Origin: Muribaculaceae bacterium
GTDB lineage: Bacteria; Bacteroidota; Bacteroidia; Bacteroidales; Muribaculaceae
Direction: 5' to 3'
Assembly: GCA_017621055.1 (NCBI GenBank)
Contig: JAGATX010000013.1
Location: 1 to 41,073, forward strand
DNA: 41,073 bases
The notes below the pieces were generated by a model. It was not told where the DNA came from. It was given only the letters and a program-made list of their open reading frames with translations, and ran no database searches. A program made the translations under genes and the position numbers. Within the stretch, counting starts at the first letter, position 1. Each line of letters starts with the position of its first letter. Shown here in pieces: positions 15,505 through 24,592 of the stretch.

Positions 15505-17117
15505 TGAAGAACATCTACTCGGCACGCGAAATTGCCGCCATTCTGGAGGCTACCATCGGTGACCTGCACAAAATCAGCGAGTTGCCGGAGCCGGCACGTA
15601 ACGCCGCCATGGCGCGGCGTGCCGATTTCGTGTGCGATGTGGGCGCCGCCGTCGCCGAGGAAGTGCTGCGCCAGCGCGCCGACAGCGGCGCGAAGGTCGT
15701 GGTCTTCGCCGGCGACACCATCAACGGAGCCTACGCCCTCGAGACAGCGCGGGCCCTCCACGGCCGAGGCTGTTTTGCCGAAGTATACCTCATCAACCTG
15801 GGCGGCAACCTCCTGGGTGCCGACGCCATAGCGGCGCGCGAGCGTTTTCTCAACGATGCCGGCGAGGCTTTCCTGTTCGAAACTGTCGATTTCAACCTGC
15901 TCATGCCGACGATGGACCCCTCGATGATAGTTGTCGACGGCCTGTTCGGACGTGAGCATGCCGCCGCTCTGAAGGGCGGATACCAGGTCATGGCCCGACA
16001 GATCAACGAGCAGGGCGGACACATCATATCCATCGATATCCCCTCGGGAATGGCAAACGAGCTGTCGGTGGGCATGGTGAACCGGAACATTATCCACGCC
16101 GACACCACGCTGACGCTCGTGGGACCCACGCTGTCGTTCTACATGCCCGAAAACGCAGAGCTGATAGGCAAATGGAAGACTCTGCCGGCGCCCGTCGACC
16201 GCGAGGCCGTGCGCGCCTGCCGCTGCGCCTCGCGCCTTACCGACGCCTGGGGTATCCGCGGCATACTGCCGGCACGCGAGGCCACGGCCACCAAGGCCGA
16301 CCTCGGCACCGTACTCATCTTCGCCGGCAGCTACGGCATGGTGGGAGCCGCCGTGATGTGCACGCGCGCCGCCCTGCGCTCCGGCGCCGGAAAAGTAGTG
16401 TGCCACGGACCGCGATGTGCATTCTACATCATGCAGACGGCCGTGCCGCCGGCCATGTTCGAAACCGACAACTCCGACCGCGAGATACGCCGCTTCGAGA
16501 GCAATGTGAATTTCGACGCCATAGCCGTAGGCCCCGGTATCGGGCACGCCGAAGATACCGTCGACGGCCTCGAAGTCTTCCTCAAGGCCATGAACGCCGC
16601 CAAGCGCCCGGTGGTGCTCGATGCCGACGCCCTCAACTGCATAGCGCTGCGACCGTCGCTGCTCGACCACATACCCGCCCGCAGCGTCATCACGCCCCAC
16701 GCCGGCGAGTTCGACCGTCTTTTCGGGCCCCAGCCCTCGTCGTCGGCACGTCTGCTCAAAGCCTGCGAGATGGCGCGCAAATACCGTATAGTCATTCTCC
16801 TCAAGAGCCACTTTACCCAGACGGTGTGGCCCGACGGTGCTATAATAGTCAACAACTCGGGTACCGACGCCCTGGCCACCGCCGGCAGCGGCGACGTCCT
16901 CACGGGGTTGCTGGCCGGTCTGATGGCCCAGGGTATGATTCCCGAACTGGCAGCTGTGGCCGCCGCATACGTCCACGGCGTGGCCGGAGAACTCGCCGCC
17001 GCCGAAAACGGACGCCGCGGCGTCACCGCCGACGATATAGCCCTCGAAATAGGCAACGCCCTCGAGGCCGTCCTCGACGCCGTCCCGGCAAAGGCAAAGA
17101 AAAGCCCTAATAAATAA
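15504..17117 (+). CDS. nnr: Bifunctional NAD(P)H-hydrate epimerase/dehydratase (Nnr), epimerase motif degenerate
   Basis: A 537-residue fusion that repairs damaged NADHX and NADPHX. The N-terminal YjeF_N-like half (about 1-225) carries IVVDGLFG and IISIDIPSGM, but the glycine-rich substrate loop, normally GxGNNGGDG, reads AGDTINGAYAL (residues 69-79). Most of the conserved residues, including the Asp, are lost. The C-terminal ADP-dependent dehydratase half (about 250-530) has AVGPGIG, LDADALN, ITPHAGEF and ATAGSGDVLTG (residues 458-468, catalytic Asp464). The usual GNPGMATAG is changed to GTDALATAG. The dehydratase is probably active; the epimerase may not be. It starts inside the trxA stop codon and is followed by the DUF4831 gene after 7 bases. 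Confidence 0.9.
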   Translation: MKNIYSAREIAAILEATIGDLHKISELPEPARNAAMARRADFVCDVGAAVAEEVLRQRADSGAKVVVFAGDTINGAYALETARALHGRGCFAEVYLINLGGNLLGADAIAARERFLNDAGEAFLFETVDFNLLMPTMDPSMIVVDGLFGREHAAALKGGYQVMARQINEQGGHIISIDIPSGMANELSVGMVNRNIIHADTTLTLVGPTLSFYMPENAELIGKWKTLPAPVDREAVRACRCASRLTDAWGIRGILPAREATATKADLGTVLIFAGSYGMVGAAVMCTRAALRSGAGKVVCHGPRCAFYIMQTAVPPAMFETDNSDREIRRFESNVNFDAIAVGPGIGHAEDTVDGLEVFLKAMNAAKRPVVLDADALNCIALRPSLLDHIPARSVITPHAGEFDRLFGPQPSSSARLLKACEMARKYRIVILLKSHFTQTVWPDGAIIVNNSGTDALATAGSGDVLTGLLAGLMAQGMIPELAAVAAAYVHGVAGELAAAENGRRGVTADDIALEIGNALEAVLDAVPAKAKKSPNK

Positions 17118-17124
17118 TTATACA

Positions 17125-18240
17125 ATGAAGATGAAGCCTGCCCTTTTACTCACCATTCTGGCGGCCGCCATGGCGGCCGCGCCGGCAACCGCCCAGCAGA
17201 GCCAGCGCATAACAGCCGGAAAAGCCAACGAGTACGGCCTTGTCTACTCGCTGCCCCTCACGGCTGTGGACATCACCCTCCGGGCTCAGATTACCGAAAC
17301 GACGCCCGGCGAGTTCGCAAACTATGCACGCCGATACCTCGCCGTGACAGACGCCGTGACAGAGCCGGCACGCACGCTCGACCTCACCGGCGCCGACATA
17401 ACCATCCACGGCGTGCCCGACCCCGACAACCGGTGGCTCGCGCAGTTCAAAAACGGCAGCAATCCGTTCATCACCCTCACGCCCGAGGGCATACCGCTGG
17501 CCATCAACGCCGAAGGCACCATGCCGGCTGCCGTGACCGCTGCCACGACGCTTACCCTTACCGGCGGTCTCGACGACGACGCCCTTGCCGAGGCTCGGCG
17601 CTCGGCCACCACTCAGGAGATGGCGCAGAGCTCCGGGACGTCCAAACGTGCCGACCTGGCCTCCCAGCGCATTTTCGAACTCCGCGAGATGCGCAACGAC
17701 CTGCTGTCCGGACAGGCCGAGAACATGCCGGCCGACGGCGAAGCCCTGCGTGTGGCCCTCGACGCCATAAACCGTCAGGAGCAGGCTCTCACCTCCATGT
17801 TCGCCGGCACCACACGCACTTATGAGACAACGATGACCGGAACGTTCATCCCGGACAGCACCAGTATCGACGGTGGCCTTCGCGTCATCGGCCGTCTGTC
17901 GCTCACCGACGGTTTCGTGGCACCGGGCGACCTCTCCGGAAGTCCCGTCACCGTCGAACTGCAGCTCGTGGAAGAAGGTATTCTGCCCGTGGACGAACGC
18001 GGACAGACAAAGACCTTCCCGCGCGGCGGTGTGGCTTACCGCATACCCGGCCGCGCCCTGGTGATTGTGCGCTACGCCGACCGAGAGGTGGCACGCGCCA
18101 CCGTCGACATCGCCCAGTATGGTGCCGTATTCGGCCTCGACCCGAAACTCTTTACCGACCGCCGCGAGCCCTCCAAGGCCATTTTCGACCCCGCCACCGG
18201 CGCATTACTCCAACTCGCTCCCGCTAACTCAGCTCAATAA
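17125..18240 (+). CDS. DUF4831 family exported protein
   Basis: A 371-residue protein with a signal peptide cleaved after about residue 23 (ATAQQ). The conserved pattern at the N-terminus, YSLPLTAVDITLRAQITETTPGEFANYA, and the phrase YLAVTDAV match the Bacteroidales-specific DUF4831 family as I remember it. Later motifs include IFELREMRNDLLSGQAENMP and GVAYRIPGRALV. Function is unknown; the protein is probably periplasmic or on the outer membrane. It sits in a tight gene series between nnr (7-base gap) and yitT (9-base gap), so it is co-expressed with housekeeping genes. Confidence 0.8.
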   Translation: MKMKPALLLTILAAAMAAAPATAQQSQRITAGKANEYGLVYSLPLTAVDITLRAQITETTPGEFANYARRYLAVTDAVTEPARTLDLTGADITIHGVPDPDNRWLAQFKNGSNPFITLTPEGIPLAINAEGTMPAAVTAATTLTLTGGLDDDALAEARRSATTQEMAQSSGTSKRADLASQRIFELREMRNDLLSGQAENMPADGEALRVALDAINRQEQALTSMFAGTTRTYETTMTGTFIPDSTSIDGGLRVIGRLSLTDGFVAPGDLSGSPVTVELQLVEEGILPVDERGQTKTFPRGGVAYRIPGRALVIVRYADREVARATVDIAQYGAVFGLDPKLFTDRREPSKAIFDPATGALLQLAPANSAQ

Positions 18241-18249
18241 CAACATAAA

Positions 18250-19191
18250 ATGGGATTCAGCAAAGCCAACCTCTGGCGCTCCGCCCGCGATTATTTTTTC
18301 ATCACCCTCGGCATGGCCATATATTCCTTTGGCTTCTGCGGATTCATTCTCCCGGAGAAAGTGGTGATCGGCGGCCTTACCGGCATAGGTACCATCGTCT
18401 ATCTGGCATGGGGCATCCCCGTGGCAATAACAACCTATGCCCTCAACCTCACCCTGCTGGCCATTGCCTACAAGGTGGTGGGCAAGCAGTTTGTGCTCGG
18501 CACCATCTACGGCGCCACCATGCTGTCGATGTTCATCGGCATCTTCCAGCCCTTGCTCGAAGGGGTGACCTTCACCTCCGAGCCATTCATGAACATTGTC
18601 ATCGGCGGCATGTGCGCCGGCTTCGGCGTGGGCATGACCTTCACGCACAACGGCTCCAGCGGCGGCACCGACATCGTGGCCGCAATGGTATCGAAGCACA
18701 CCAACGTGACAGTGGGCCGCACGATGCTGTATGTCGACGCCGCAATCATATCATCGTCATATCTCATTACTCATCAGATAGATAAGGTGGTATTCGGTTT
18801 CGCCGTGCTCTTCATCTGCTCATATGTGGTGGATATGATCATCAACACCAACCGCCAGGCCGTGCAGTTCACAATTTTCTCCACCAAATGGGAGGAGATA
18901 GCCACCGCCATCAACAACGACGCCCACCGCGGCTGCACTGTCCTCTCGGGCATGGGCTGGTACTCCAAGCACGAAGTCAAGGTTCTGCTGGTGATGTGCC
19001 GCAAAATCGAGGCGGTGACCATTGCCCGGATTATCAAGAGCATAGACCCCAACGCCTTCTGCACCCAGGCGAACGTCAACGGCGTCTACGGCAAGGGCTT
19101 CGACGAGCTCAAAGTCAAGATGAAGGTACCGGGCAAGGACCATGGGCACCGCGCCGCCACTCCTTTGCCTACCACCGGCCAAAACTCCTGA
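18250..19191 (+). CDS. YitT family membrane protein (YitT/DUF161 plus DUF2179)
   Basis: A 313-residue inner-membrane protein with about five or six hydrophobic helices in the first 210 residues. It carries the family motifs ILPEKVVIGGLTGIGTIVY and HNGSSGGTDIVAAM, and ends with a soluble DUF2179 domain (about 215-300; GCTVLSGMGWYSKHEVKVLL). YitT proteins are widespread; the molecular function is not established, although a transport role is often supposed. The tail after residue 295 is polar and not conserved by eye. The prfA ATG follows 4 bases after the stop. Confidence 0.92.
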   Translation: MGFSKANLWRSARDYFFITLGMAIYSFGFCGFILPEKVVIGGLTGIGTIVYLAWGIPVAITTYALNLTLLAIAYKVVGKQFVLGTIYGATMLSMFIGIFQPLLEGVTFTSEPFMNIVIGGMCAGFGVGMTFTHNGSSGGTDIVAAMVSKHTNVTVGRTMLYVDAAIISSSYLITHQIDKVVFGFAVLFICSYVVDMIINTNRQAVQFTIFSTKWEEIATAINNDAHRGCTVLSGMGWYSKHEVKVLLVMCRKIEAVTIARIIKSIDPNAFCTQANVNGVYGKGFDELKVKMKVPGKDHGHRAATPLPTTGQNS

Positions 19192-19195
19192 GCGC

Positions 19196-20305
19196 ATGGC
19201 CGAGAACAGCATTCTCCAGCGTCTGGACGGCATAGAGAGCCGCTATGAGGAGGTGAGCACCCTCATCACCGACCCCGCCGTCATTGCCGACATGGGGCGT
19301 TACGTGCGCCTGACAAAGGAATACAAGGACCTCGAGCGCCTTGTCGGCGCCACCCGCCGTTACCGTGCTCTTCTCGACAGCGTCGACGAGGCTCGCCACA
19401 TCATAGCCGCCGAAAACGATGCCGAACTCCGCGACATGGCACGCATCGAGCTGGATGACAGCCTCAAGGCCATCCCCGCCCTCGAGGAGGAAATAAAACT
19501 GCTGCTCATCCCCGCCGACCCCGAGGACGCCCGCAACGCCATTGTGGAAATACGCGCGGGCACCGGCGGCGACGAAGCCGCACTCTTTGCCGGCGACCTC
19601 TGCAAGATGTATATGCGCTACTGCGAACGCCGCGGCTGGAACGTGGCCGTGACATCGGCCAGCGAGGGCGCCGCCGGCGGTTTCAAGGAAGTAGTACTCT
19701 CGGTGAGCGGCGACGGTGTGTACGGCACTCTCAAATACGAAAGCGGCGTGCACCGCGTGCAGCGTGTGCCCGCTACCGAGACCCAGGGCCGCGTCCACAC
19801 CTCGGCCGCCACGGTGGCCGTGCTCCCCGAAGCAGAGCCGTTCGATGTGGAAATCAACGAGGGCGAGATAAAGTGGGACACCTTCCGCAGCGGAGGTGCC
19901 GGCGGTCAGAACGTCAACAAGGTGGAATCGGGCGTACGCCTGCGGTATATGTGGCGCAACCCCAACACAGGCGCCGACGAGGAAATACTGATAGAGTGTA
20001 CCGAGACGCGCGACCAGCCCAAGAACAAAGAACGCGCCCTCAGCCGCCTGCGAACATTCATCTACGACCGCGAACACCGCAAATACATGGACGATATCGC
20101 CTCGCGGCGCCGCACTATGGTGTCGACCGGCGACCGTTCGGCAAAAATACGCACCTACAACTACCCGCAGGGTCGGATAACCGACCATCGTATCAATTAC
20201 ACCGTCTATAACCTTGCGGCCTTCGTGGACGGCGATATCCAGGAACTTATCGACCGCCTCACCGTGGCCGAAAACGCCGAAAAACTCAAGGCCGCCGAAC
20301 TCTGA
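19196..20305 (+). CDS. prfA: Peptide chain release factor 1
   Basis: A 369-residue class I release factor recognising UAA and UAG. The ATG at 19196 is chosen because it begins the conserved helical domain (ILQRLDGIESRYEEV) and lies 4 bases after the yitT stop; the frame is open upstream but overlaps yitT. The GGQ motif that triggers peptide release is at residues 236-238 (GGAGGQNVNK), and the stop-codon recognition tripeptide PAT occurs in RVPATETQGRVHTSA, which marks RF1 rather than RF2. pyrF follows after 13 bases; prfA-pyrF is a pairing I know from other Bacteroidales. Confidence 0.96.
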   Translation: MAENSILQRLDGIESRYEEVSTLITDPAVIADMGRYVRLTKEYKDLERLVGATRRYRALLDSVDEARHIIAAENDAELRDMARIELDDSLKAIPALEEEIKLLLIPADPEDARNAIVEIRAGTGGDEAALFAGDLCKMYMRYCERRGWNVAVTSASEGAAGGFKEVVLSVSGDGVYGTLKYESGVHRVQRVPATETQGRVHTSAATVAVLPEAEPFDVEINEGEIKWDTFRSGGAGGQNVNKVESGVRLRYMWRNPNTGADEEILIECTETRDQPKNKERALSRLRTFIYDREHRKYMDDIASRRRTMVSTGDRSAKIRTYNYPQGRITDHRINYTVYNLAAFVDGDIQELIDRLTVAENAEKLKAAEL

Positions 20306-20318
20306 CTTCCGAAAACCT

Positions 20319-21161
20319 ATGAAACGCAACGAACTGACAGAAAACATATTCCGCAAAAAATCATTTTTGTGCGTGGGCCTCGACCCCGATATCCGCAAAC
20401 TCCCCGCGTGCCTGCAAGGCAGCGACGGCCGCCGCGTGGCCGACTTCTGCAAGGCAATCGTCGACGCCACAGCGCCATATGCCGTGGCGTTCAAGCCCAA
20501 TACGGCCTTCTTCGAGAGCCTCGGCGCCCCCGGGTGGGAAGCCCTCGCCGAGGTGGTGGCCCACATACGCGCCAATCATCCCGACCAGTTCATCATCGCC
20601 GACGCCAAGCGCGGCGACATAGGAAATACCGCGGCCCTCTATGCACGCACGTTCTTCGAAACCCTCGATGTCGACGCCGTGACGCTCAACCCTTATATGG
20701 GCGAGGACAGCGTGCGCCCGTTCCTCGACCACAAAGGCAAATGGAGCGTCATTCTGGCTCTTACGTCCAACCCCTCGGCCACTGATTTCGAAACCGTTGC
20801 GGACGCCAAAGGAATGGCGCTCTACGAACGCGTGCTGCGGCGTTCGCGCCACTGGGGTTCGCCCGTCGACACAATGTATGTTGTCGGAGCCACGCGCGCC
20901 GACAGCCTCGACGGCGTGCGCGCCATCGTGCCCCGCCATTTCCTGCTCGTGCCGGGTGTAGGTGCCCAGGGCGGAAGCCTCGAGGAAGTCGCCGCTCACG
21001 GCATGATCGACGAATGCGGCCTGCTCGTCAACAGCTCCCGCGCTATTATCTACGCCTCGGCCGGCGAGGACTTTGCCGCTGCCGCCGCCGCTGCCGCCGC
21101 CGACATGGCGGCCCGCATGGCTCCCCTCCTTCCCGCCCGTCCCCACCTCCGGCTTCCCTGA
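20319..21161 (+). CDS. pyrF: Orotidine 5'-phosphate decarboxylase
   Basis: A 280-residue enzyme converting OMP to UMP, the last step of pyrimidine synthesis. It is of the longer PyrF subfamily, with CVGLDPDIRKLP near the N-terminus, the active-site motif DAKRGDIG (Asp95, Lys97, Asp100), VTLNPYMGEDS and LVPGVGAQGG. The ATG at 20319 gives the family's normal N-terminus; the frame upstream overlaps prfA. Close to the C-terminus there is a run of nine alanines made by repeated GCC/GCT codons (about 21076-21103), followed by a Pro/Leu/Arg-rich tail that is not conserved by eye. It is the last gene of the series that begins with dnaE or trxA. Confidence 0.95.
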   Translation: MKRNELTENIFRKKSFLCVGLDPDIRKLPACLQGSDGRRVADFCKAIVDATAPYAVAFKPNTAFFESLGAPGWEALAEVVAHIRANHPDQFIIADAKRGDIGNTAALYARTFFETLDVDAVTLNPYMGEDSVRPFLDHKGKWSVILALTSNPSATDFETVADAKGMALYERVLRRSRHWGSPVDTMYVVGATRADSLDGVRAIVPRHFLLVPGVGAQGGSLEEVAAHGMIDECGLLVNSSRAIIYASAGEDFAAAAAAAAADMAARMAPLLPARPHLRLP

Positions 21162-21169
21162 CATCATCC

Positions 21170-21192
21170 GGGGAACTGCCCCACCGATTTTT
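21170..21192 (+). terminator. Weak terminator candidate after pyrF
   Basis: GGGG (21170-21173) and CCCC (21179-21182) form a 4-bp stem with a 5-base loop, followed after a short gap by TTTTT (21188-21192). The stem is short and set back from the T-run, so the call is tentative; position and context suit the end of the pyrF transcript. Confidence 0.3.
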
Positions 21193-21201
21193 GACTAAAT
21201 A

Positions 21202-21233
21202 TTTGTTAAGTCGGCGGAATATCGTTAATTTTG
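21202..21233 (+). promoter_or_regulatory. frdCAB promoter (Bacteroidetes type)
   Basis: TTTG (21202-21205), 20 bases, then TAATTTTG (21226-21233) fits the TTTG-N19-21-TAnnTTTG consensus. Transcription would start near 21240, leaving a leader of roughly 90 bases before the frdC ATG at 21329. The leader is A-rich just before the ATG. Confidence 0.75.
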
Positions 21234-21328
21234 CGGTAGCTAAGGCCGATGCGGCAAGCAGCGGCGCCGACAAGAGAGAAAAACATAACAAACAATTCAT
21301 AAATCAAACTAATTTATCCCGACACATT

Positions 21329-22486
21329 ATGTGGTTAACTTGCTCATCTATAGGACGTAAATTCGTGATGGCAATCACGGGCATCTGCCTTGTCCTATTC
21401 GTAACATTCCACTGCGTGATGAATGCCGTGGCGCTGATATGGCCCGGCGCGTACAACCAGGTATGCCAGTTCCTTGGCGCCAACTGGTATGCGCTGATAG
21501 CCTCCGCCGGCCTCGCCCTGTTGTTCATCATCCACATTATCTACGCTCTCTGGCTCACCGTCAAGAACCGCAAGGCCCGCGGTACCGACCGCTACGCCGT
21601 GACGGCCCACGCTCCCGGTGTGGAGTGGTCGTCGAAGAACATGCTCGTCCTCGGCATCGTGGTGCTCGCCTTCCTGGTGGTGCACCTCATCCAGTTCTGG
21701 GCTAAGATGCAGCTGGTGGAACTCTGCCACGGCACCCTCAGCGTCCTCCCCGAGACCGCCGCTGTGAACGGCATTCCCGCCGACCCCGTATTCGGTACCA
21801 TCATGCTCCAGATAGCCTTCAGCCAGTGGTGGACTCCCGTGGTTTACATCATCGGCTTCGTGGCCCTGTGGTTCCACATGAACCATGGTTTCTGGTCAAT
21901 GTTCCAGACCATCGGCTGGAACGGCCGGACATGGCTGCCCCGCCTCAAGAAAATCGCCCTGTGGTGGACATCCATCGTAGTCGGCCTCTTCATCGCACAG
22001 GCTATTGTCTTCACCGTCAAGGCCAACAGTAACTACTACACCACCAACCCCACACTCCTGCAGCAGTACGCCGAAATTAACGACGAATATGCCAACACCT
22101 ACGTTCAGAACCTCGCCGAGGCAGCGCGTCCTGCCGTCGAGCAGTTCATGAGCGGTTACCAGCGCGCCGCGCAGATCAGCCAGATGACCGGCGACGACAT
22201 GTACCTCAAACAGTTCATACAGAACGAGGGCAACATCCACCTGCAGGCCCTGCGTCCCTTCGCCGAAAAGACCGAAGGTGTTGCCGCCGCCGCAAACAAC
22301 CAGGTACTTGCCTTGATACCTCAGATCATCGGCCTGATAGAGACCACGCAGGCTGAAATCGCCGCCGAGGAGGCCGCCGCACCTGCCGCCGAGCCTCAGG
22401 CCGCTCCCCTGCCCGTCGACGCCACGCCCGCCGCTCCCGCCGCTCCCGCCGCCGAGGCTCCCGCTCAACCCAATACAAACGAATAA
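21329..22486 (+). CDS. frdC: Fumarate reductase/succinate dehydrogenase cytochrome b subunit with long C-terminal extension
   Basis: A 385-residue membrane anchor of the quinol:fumarate reductase. The ATG at 21329 starts MWLTCSSIGRKFVMAITGI, the typical N-terminus. Five hydrophobic helices lie at about 12-36, 54-77, 103-125, 168-185 and 209-230. Candidate heme b ligands are His28, His69, His119 and His183, one per helix for the first four. The family core ends near residue 235. About 150 further residues follow: a helical part (240-345) and an Ala/Pro-rich tail (346-385), far longer than the usual protein of about 230 to 255 residues. By five-helix topology the extension would be periplasmic (inference). 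It is the first gene of frdCAB, with frdA starting 15 bases after its stop. Confidence 0.93.
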   Translation: MWLTCSSIGRKFVMAITGICLVLFVTFHCVMNAVALIWPGAYNQVCQFLGANWYALIASAGLALLFIIHIIYALWLTVKNRKARGTDRYAVTAHAPGVEWSSKNMLVLGIVVLAFLVVHLIQFWAKMQLVELCHGTLSVLPETAAVNGIPADPVFGTIMLQIAFSQWWTPVVYIIGFVALWFHMNHGFWSMFQTIGWNGRTWLPRLKKIALWWTSIVVGLFIAQAIVFTVKANSNYYTTNPTLLQQYAEINDEYANTYVQNLAEAARPAVEQFMSGYQRAAQISQMTGDDMYLKQFIQNEGNIHLQALRPFAEKTEGVAAAANNQVLALIPQIIGLIETTQAEIAAEEAAAPAAEPQAAPLPVDATPAAPAAPAAEAPAQPNTNE

Positions 22487-22501
22487 TCCTTGCTCCAAGA
22501 T

Positions 22502-24529
22502 ATGGCACAGAAATTAAATCTCGAAGGCATGATCGACTCCACGCCCATCATGAAGGACTTCGCCGACATCGAATCGTCCGCCCTTCCCGAGTATCAGATA
22601 GATTCAAAAATTCCTGAAGGTCCTGTCGCAGAGAAATGGACCAACTATAAGGCACACCAGCGCCTGGTGAACCCTGCAAACAAACGCAACCTCGACATCA
22701 TCGTCGTGGGCACAGGCCTCGCCGGCGCCTCGGCAGCCTCCACCCTTGGCGAAATGGGTTTCAACGTTTATAACTTCTGCATCCAGGACAGCCCGCGCCG
22801 CGCCCACTCCATCGCCGCACAGGGCGGTATCAACGCCGCCAAAAACTACCAGAACGACGGCGACTCGGTTTACCGCCTGTTCTACGACACCGTCAAGGGC
22901 GGCGACTTCCGCTCTCGCGAGGCAAACGTATACCGTCTCGCCGAAGTGTCGAACAACATCATCGACCAGTGCGTCCAGCAGGGCGTGCCTTTCGCCCGCG
23001 AATACGGTGGTCTGCTCGCCAACCGTTCCTTCGGCGGCGCCCAGGTTAGCCGTACGTTCTACGCCAAAGGCCAGACAGGCCAGCAGCTGCTGCTCGGCGC
23101 ATATTCCAGCCTCAACCGCCAGATACAGAAAGGCACCGTGCGCTCGTTCACACGCCGCGAGATGCTCGATATCGTGATAATCGACGGCCGTGCACGCGGC
23201 ATCATCGTCCGCAACCTCATCACCGGCGAACTCGAGCGCTACGCCGCCCACGCCGTGGTGCTCGCCACCGGCGGCTACGGCCGTGCTTTCTTCCTGAGCA
23301 CCAACGCCATGGGGTGCAACGGTTCCGCCGCCATCCAGGCCTTCAAGAAAGGCGCATATCTGGCAAACCTGGCTTTCACGCAGATTCACCCCACCTGCAT
23401 ACCCGTGCACGGCGAGGACCAGAGCAAGCTCACCCTCATGAGCGAATCGCTGCGTAACGACGGCCGCATATGGGTGCCCAAAAAGAAAGAGGACGCCGAG
23501 GCCATCCGCGCCGGACAGAAGAAACCCACCGACATTCCCGACGAAGACCGCGACTTCTATCTGGAACGCCGCTACCCCGCATTCGGCAACCTGTGCCCCC
23601 GCGACATCGCCTCGCGTGCCGCCAAGGAGCGCTGCGACGCCGGCTACGGCGTAGGTACCGGCAACGCCGTCTACCTCGACTTCAAATATGCCATCGACCG
23701 TCTGGGCGAGGATGTGGTGCGCGACCGCTACGGCAACCTCTTCGACATGTACCAGATGATCTCGGACGACAATCCCTATCATACCCCCATGATGATATTC
23801 CCCGCCTCGCACTACACCATGGGCGGCATATGGGTGGACTACGAACTGCAGACCTCCATCAAGGGCCTCTTCGCCATCGGCGAATGCAACTTCTCGGACC
23901 ACGGCGCAAACCGTCTGGGTGCCTCCGCTCTCATGCAGGGCCTCGCCGACGGCTACTTCGTACTGCCCTACACCATGCAGAACTACCTCAGCGACCAGAT
24001 CAAGGTGCCGCGCTTCAGCACGTCGGCTCCCGAATTCGACAAAGCCGAGGAAGGTGTACGCCAGCGCATCGACCGCCTCATGAAGATCGGCGGCACAAAG
24101 AGCCCCGATGAAATCCACAAGCGTCTGGGCCATGTGATGTGGAACCTGGTGGGCATGGGCCGCACGCTCCAGGGTCTCGTCAAGGCTATCGGCGAAATCG
24201 AGGAAGTACGCAAGGAATTCTACAGCGACCTGCGTGTTGTGGGCCGCGCCGACGACCTCAACACCGAGCTCGAAAAGGCACTGCGCCTCGAAGACTTCCT
24301 GGTAATCGCCAAGATGATGGCTATCGACGCCCTCAACCGCAACGAAAGCTGCGGCGCACACTTCCGCGAAGAGTACCAGACCGCCGACGGCGAGGCAGCC
24401 CGCCGCGACGACGAGTATATGTACGTCAGCTGCTGGAAATATACCGGCGACAACGAGAAGCCCATACTTCTGAAAGAACCCCTCAAGTACGAGGCCATCA
24501 AGGTACAGACCCGCAACTACAAATCCTAA
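22502..24529 (+). CDS. frdA: Fumarate reductase/succinate dehydrogenase flavoprotein subunit
   Basis: A 675-residue catalytic subunit that interconverts fumarate and succinate, in anaerobes mainly as fumarate reductase. The FAD-binding [10 protein letters not shown] is at residues 70-79, the covalent-FAD histidine is His102 in [15 protein letters not shown], and the dicarboxylate site is marked by [23 protein letters not shown] and [13 protein letters not shown]. The ATG at 22502 is chosen; a TTG four codons earlier is unlikely. The first 35 or so residues ([16 protein letters not shown]...) precede the point, near IDSKIPEGP, where homologues such as the Bacteroides enzyme begin as I remember them, so this is an N-terminal extension or a later start is used. 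It lies in an operon with frdC and frdB. Confidence 0.96.
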   Translation: MAQKLNLEGMIDSTPIMKDFADIESSALPEYQIDSKIPEGPVAEKWTNYKAHQRLVNPANKRNLDIIVVGTGLAGASAASTLGEMGFNVYNFCIQDSPRRAHSIAAQGGINAAKNYQNDGDSVYRLFYDTVKGGDFRSREANVYRLAEVSNNIIDQCVQQGVPFAREYGGLLANRSFGGAQVSRTFYAKGQTGQQLLLGAYSSLNRQIQKGTVRSFTRREMLDIVIIDGRARGIIVRNLITGELERYAAHAVVLATGGYGRAFFLSTNAMGCNGSAAIQAFKKGAYLANLAFTQIHPTCIPVHGEDQSKLTLMSESLRNDGRIWVPKKKEDAEAIRAGQKKPTDIPDEDRDFYLERRYPAFGNLCPRDIASRAAKERCDAGYGVGTGNAVYLDFKYAIDRLGEDVVRDRYGNLFDMYQMISDDNPYHTPMMIFPASHYTMGGIWVDYELQTSIKGLFAIGECNFSDHGANRLGASALMQGLADGYFVLPYTMQNYLSDQIKVPRFSTSAPEFDKAEEGVRQRIDRLMKIGGTKSPDEIHKRLGHVMWNLVGMGRTLQGLVKAIGEIEEVRKEFYSDLRVVGRADDLNTELEKALRLEDFLVIAKMMAIDALNRNESCGAHFREEYQTADGEAARRDDEYMYVSCWKYTGDNEKPILLKEPLKYEAIKVQTRNYKS

Positions 24530-24592
24530 AACCACGTGAAGGCCCGAGGCACCACCGCCAACGGCCGAAACCCAAATACACTCTCATAGAAA

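Noticed and set aside
15231-16976. Minus-strand open frame of 581 codons opposite trxA and nnr
   Set aside because: Trx and Nnr motifs on the plus strand are decisive; the antisense product is low-complexity in character.
22604-24535. Minus-strand open frame of 643 codons opposite frdA
   Set aside because: It is a shadow of the highly conserved frdA; the translated sequence has no family features.
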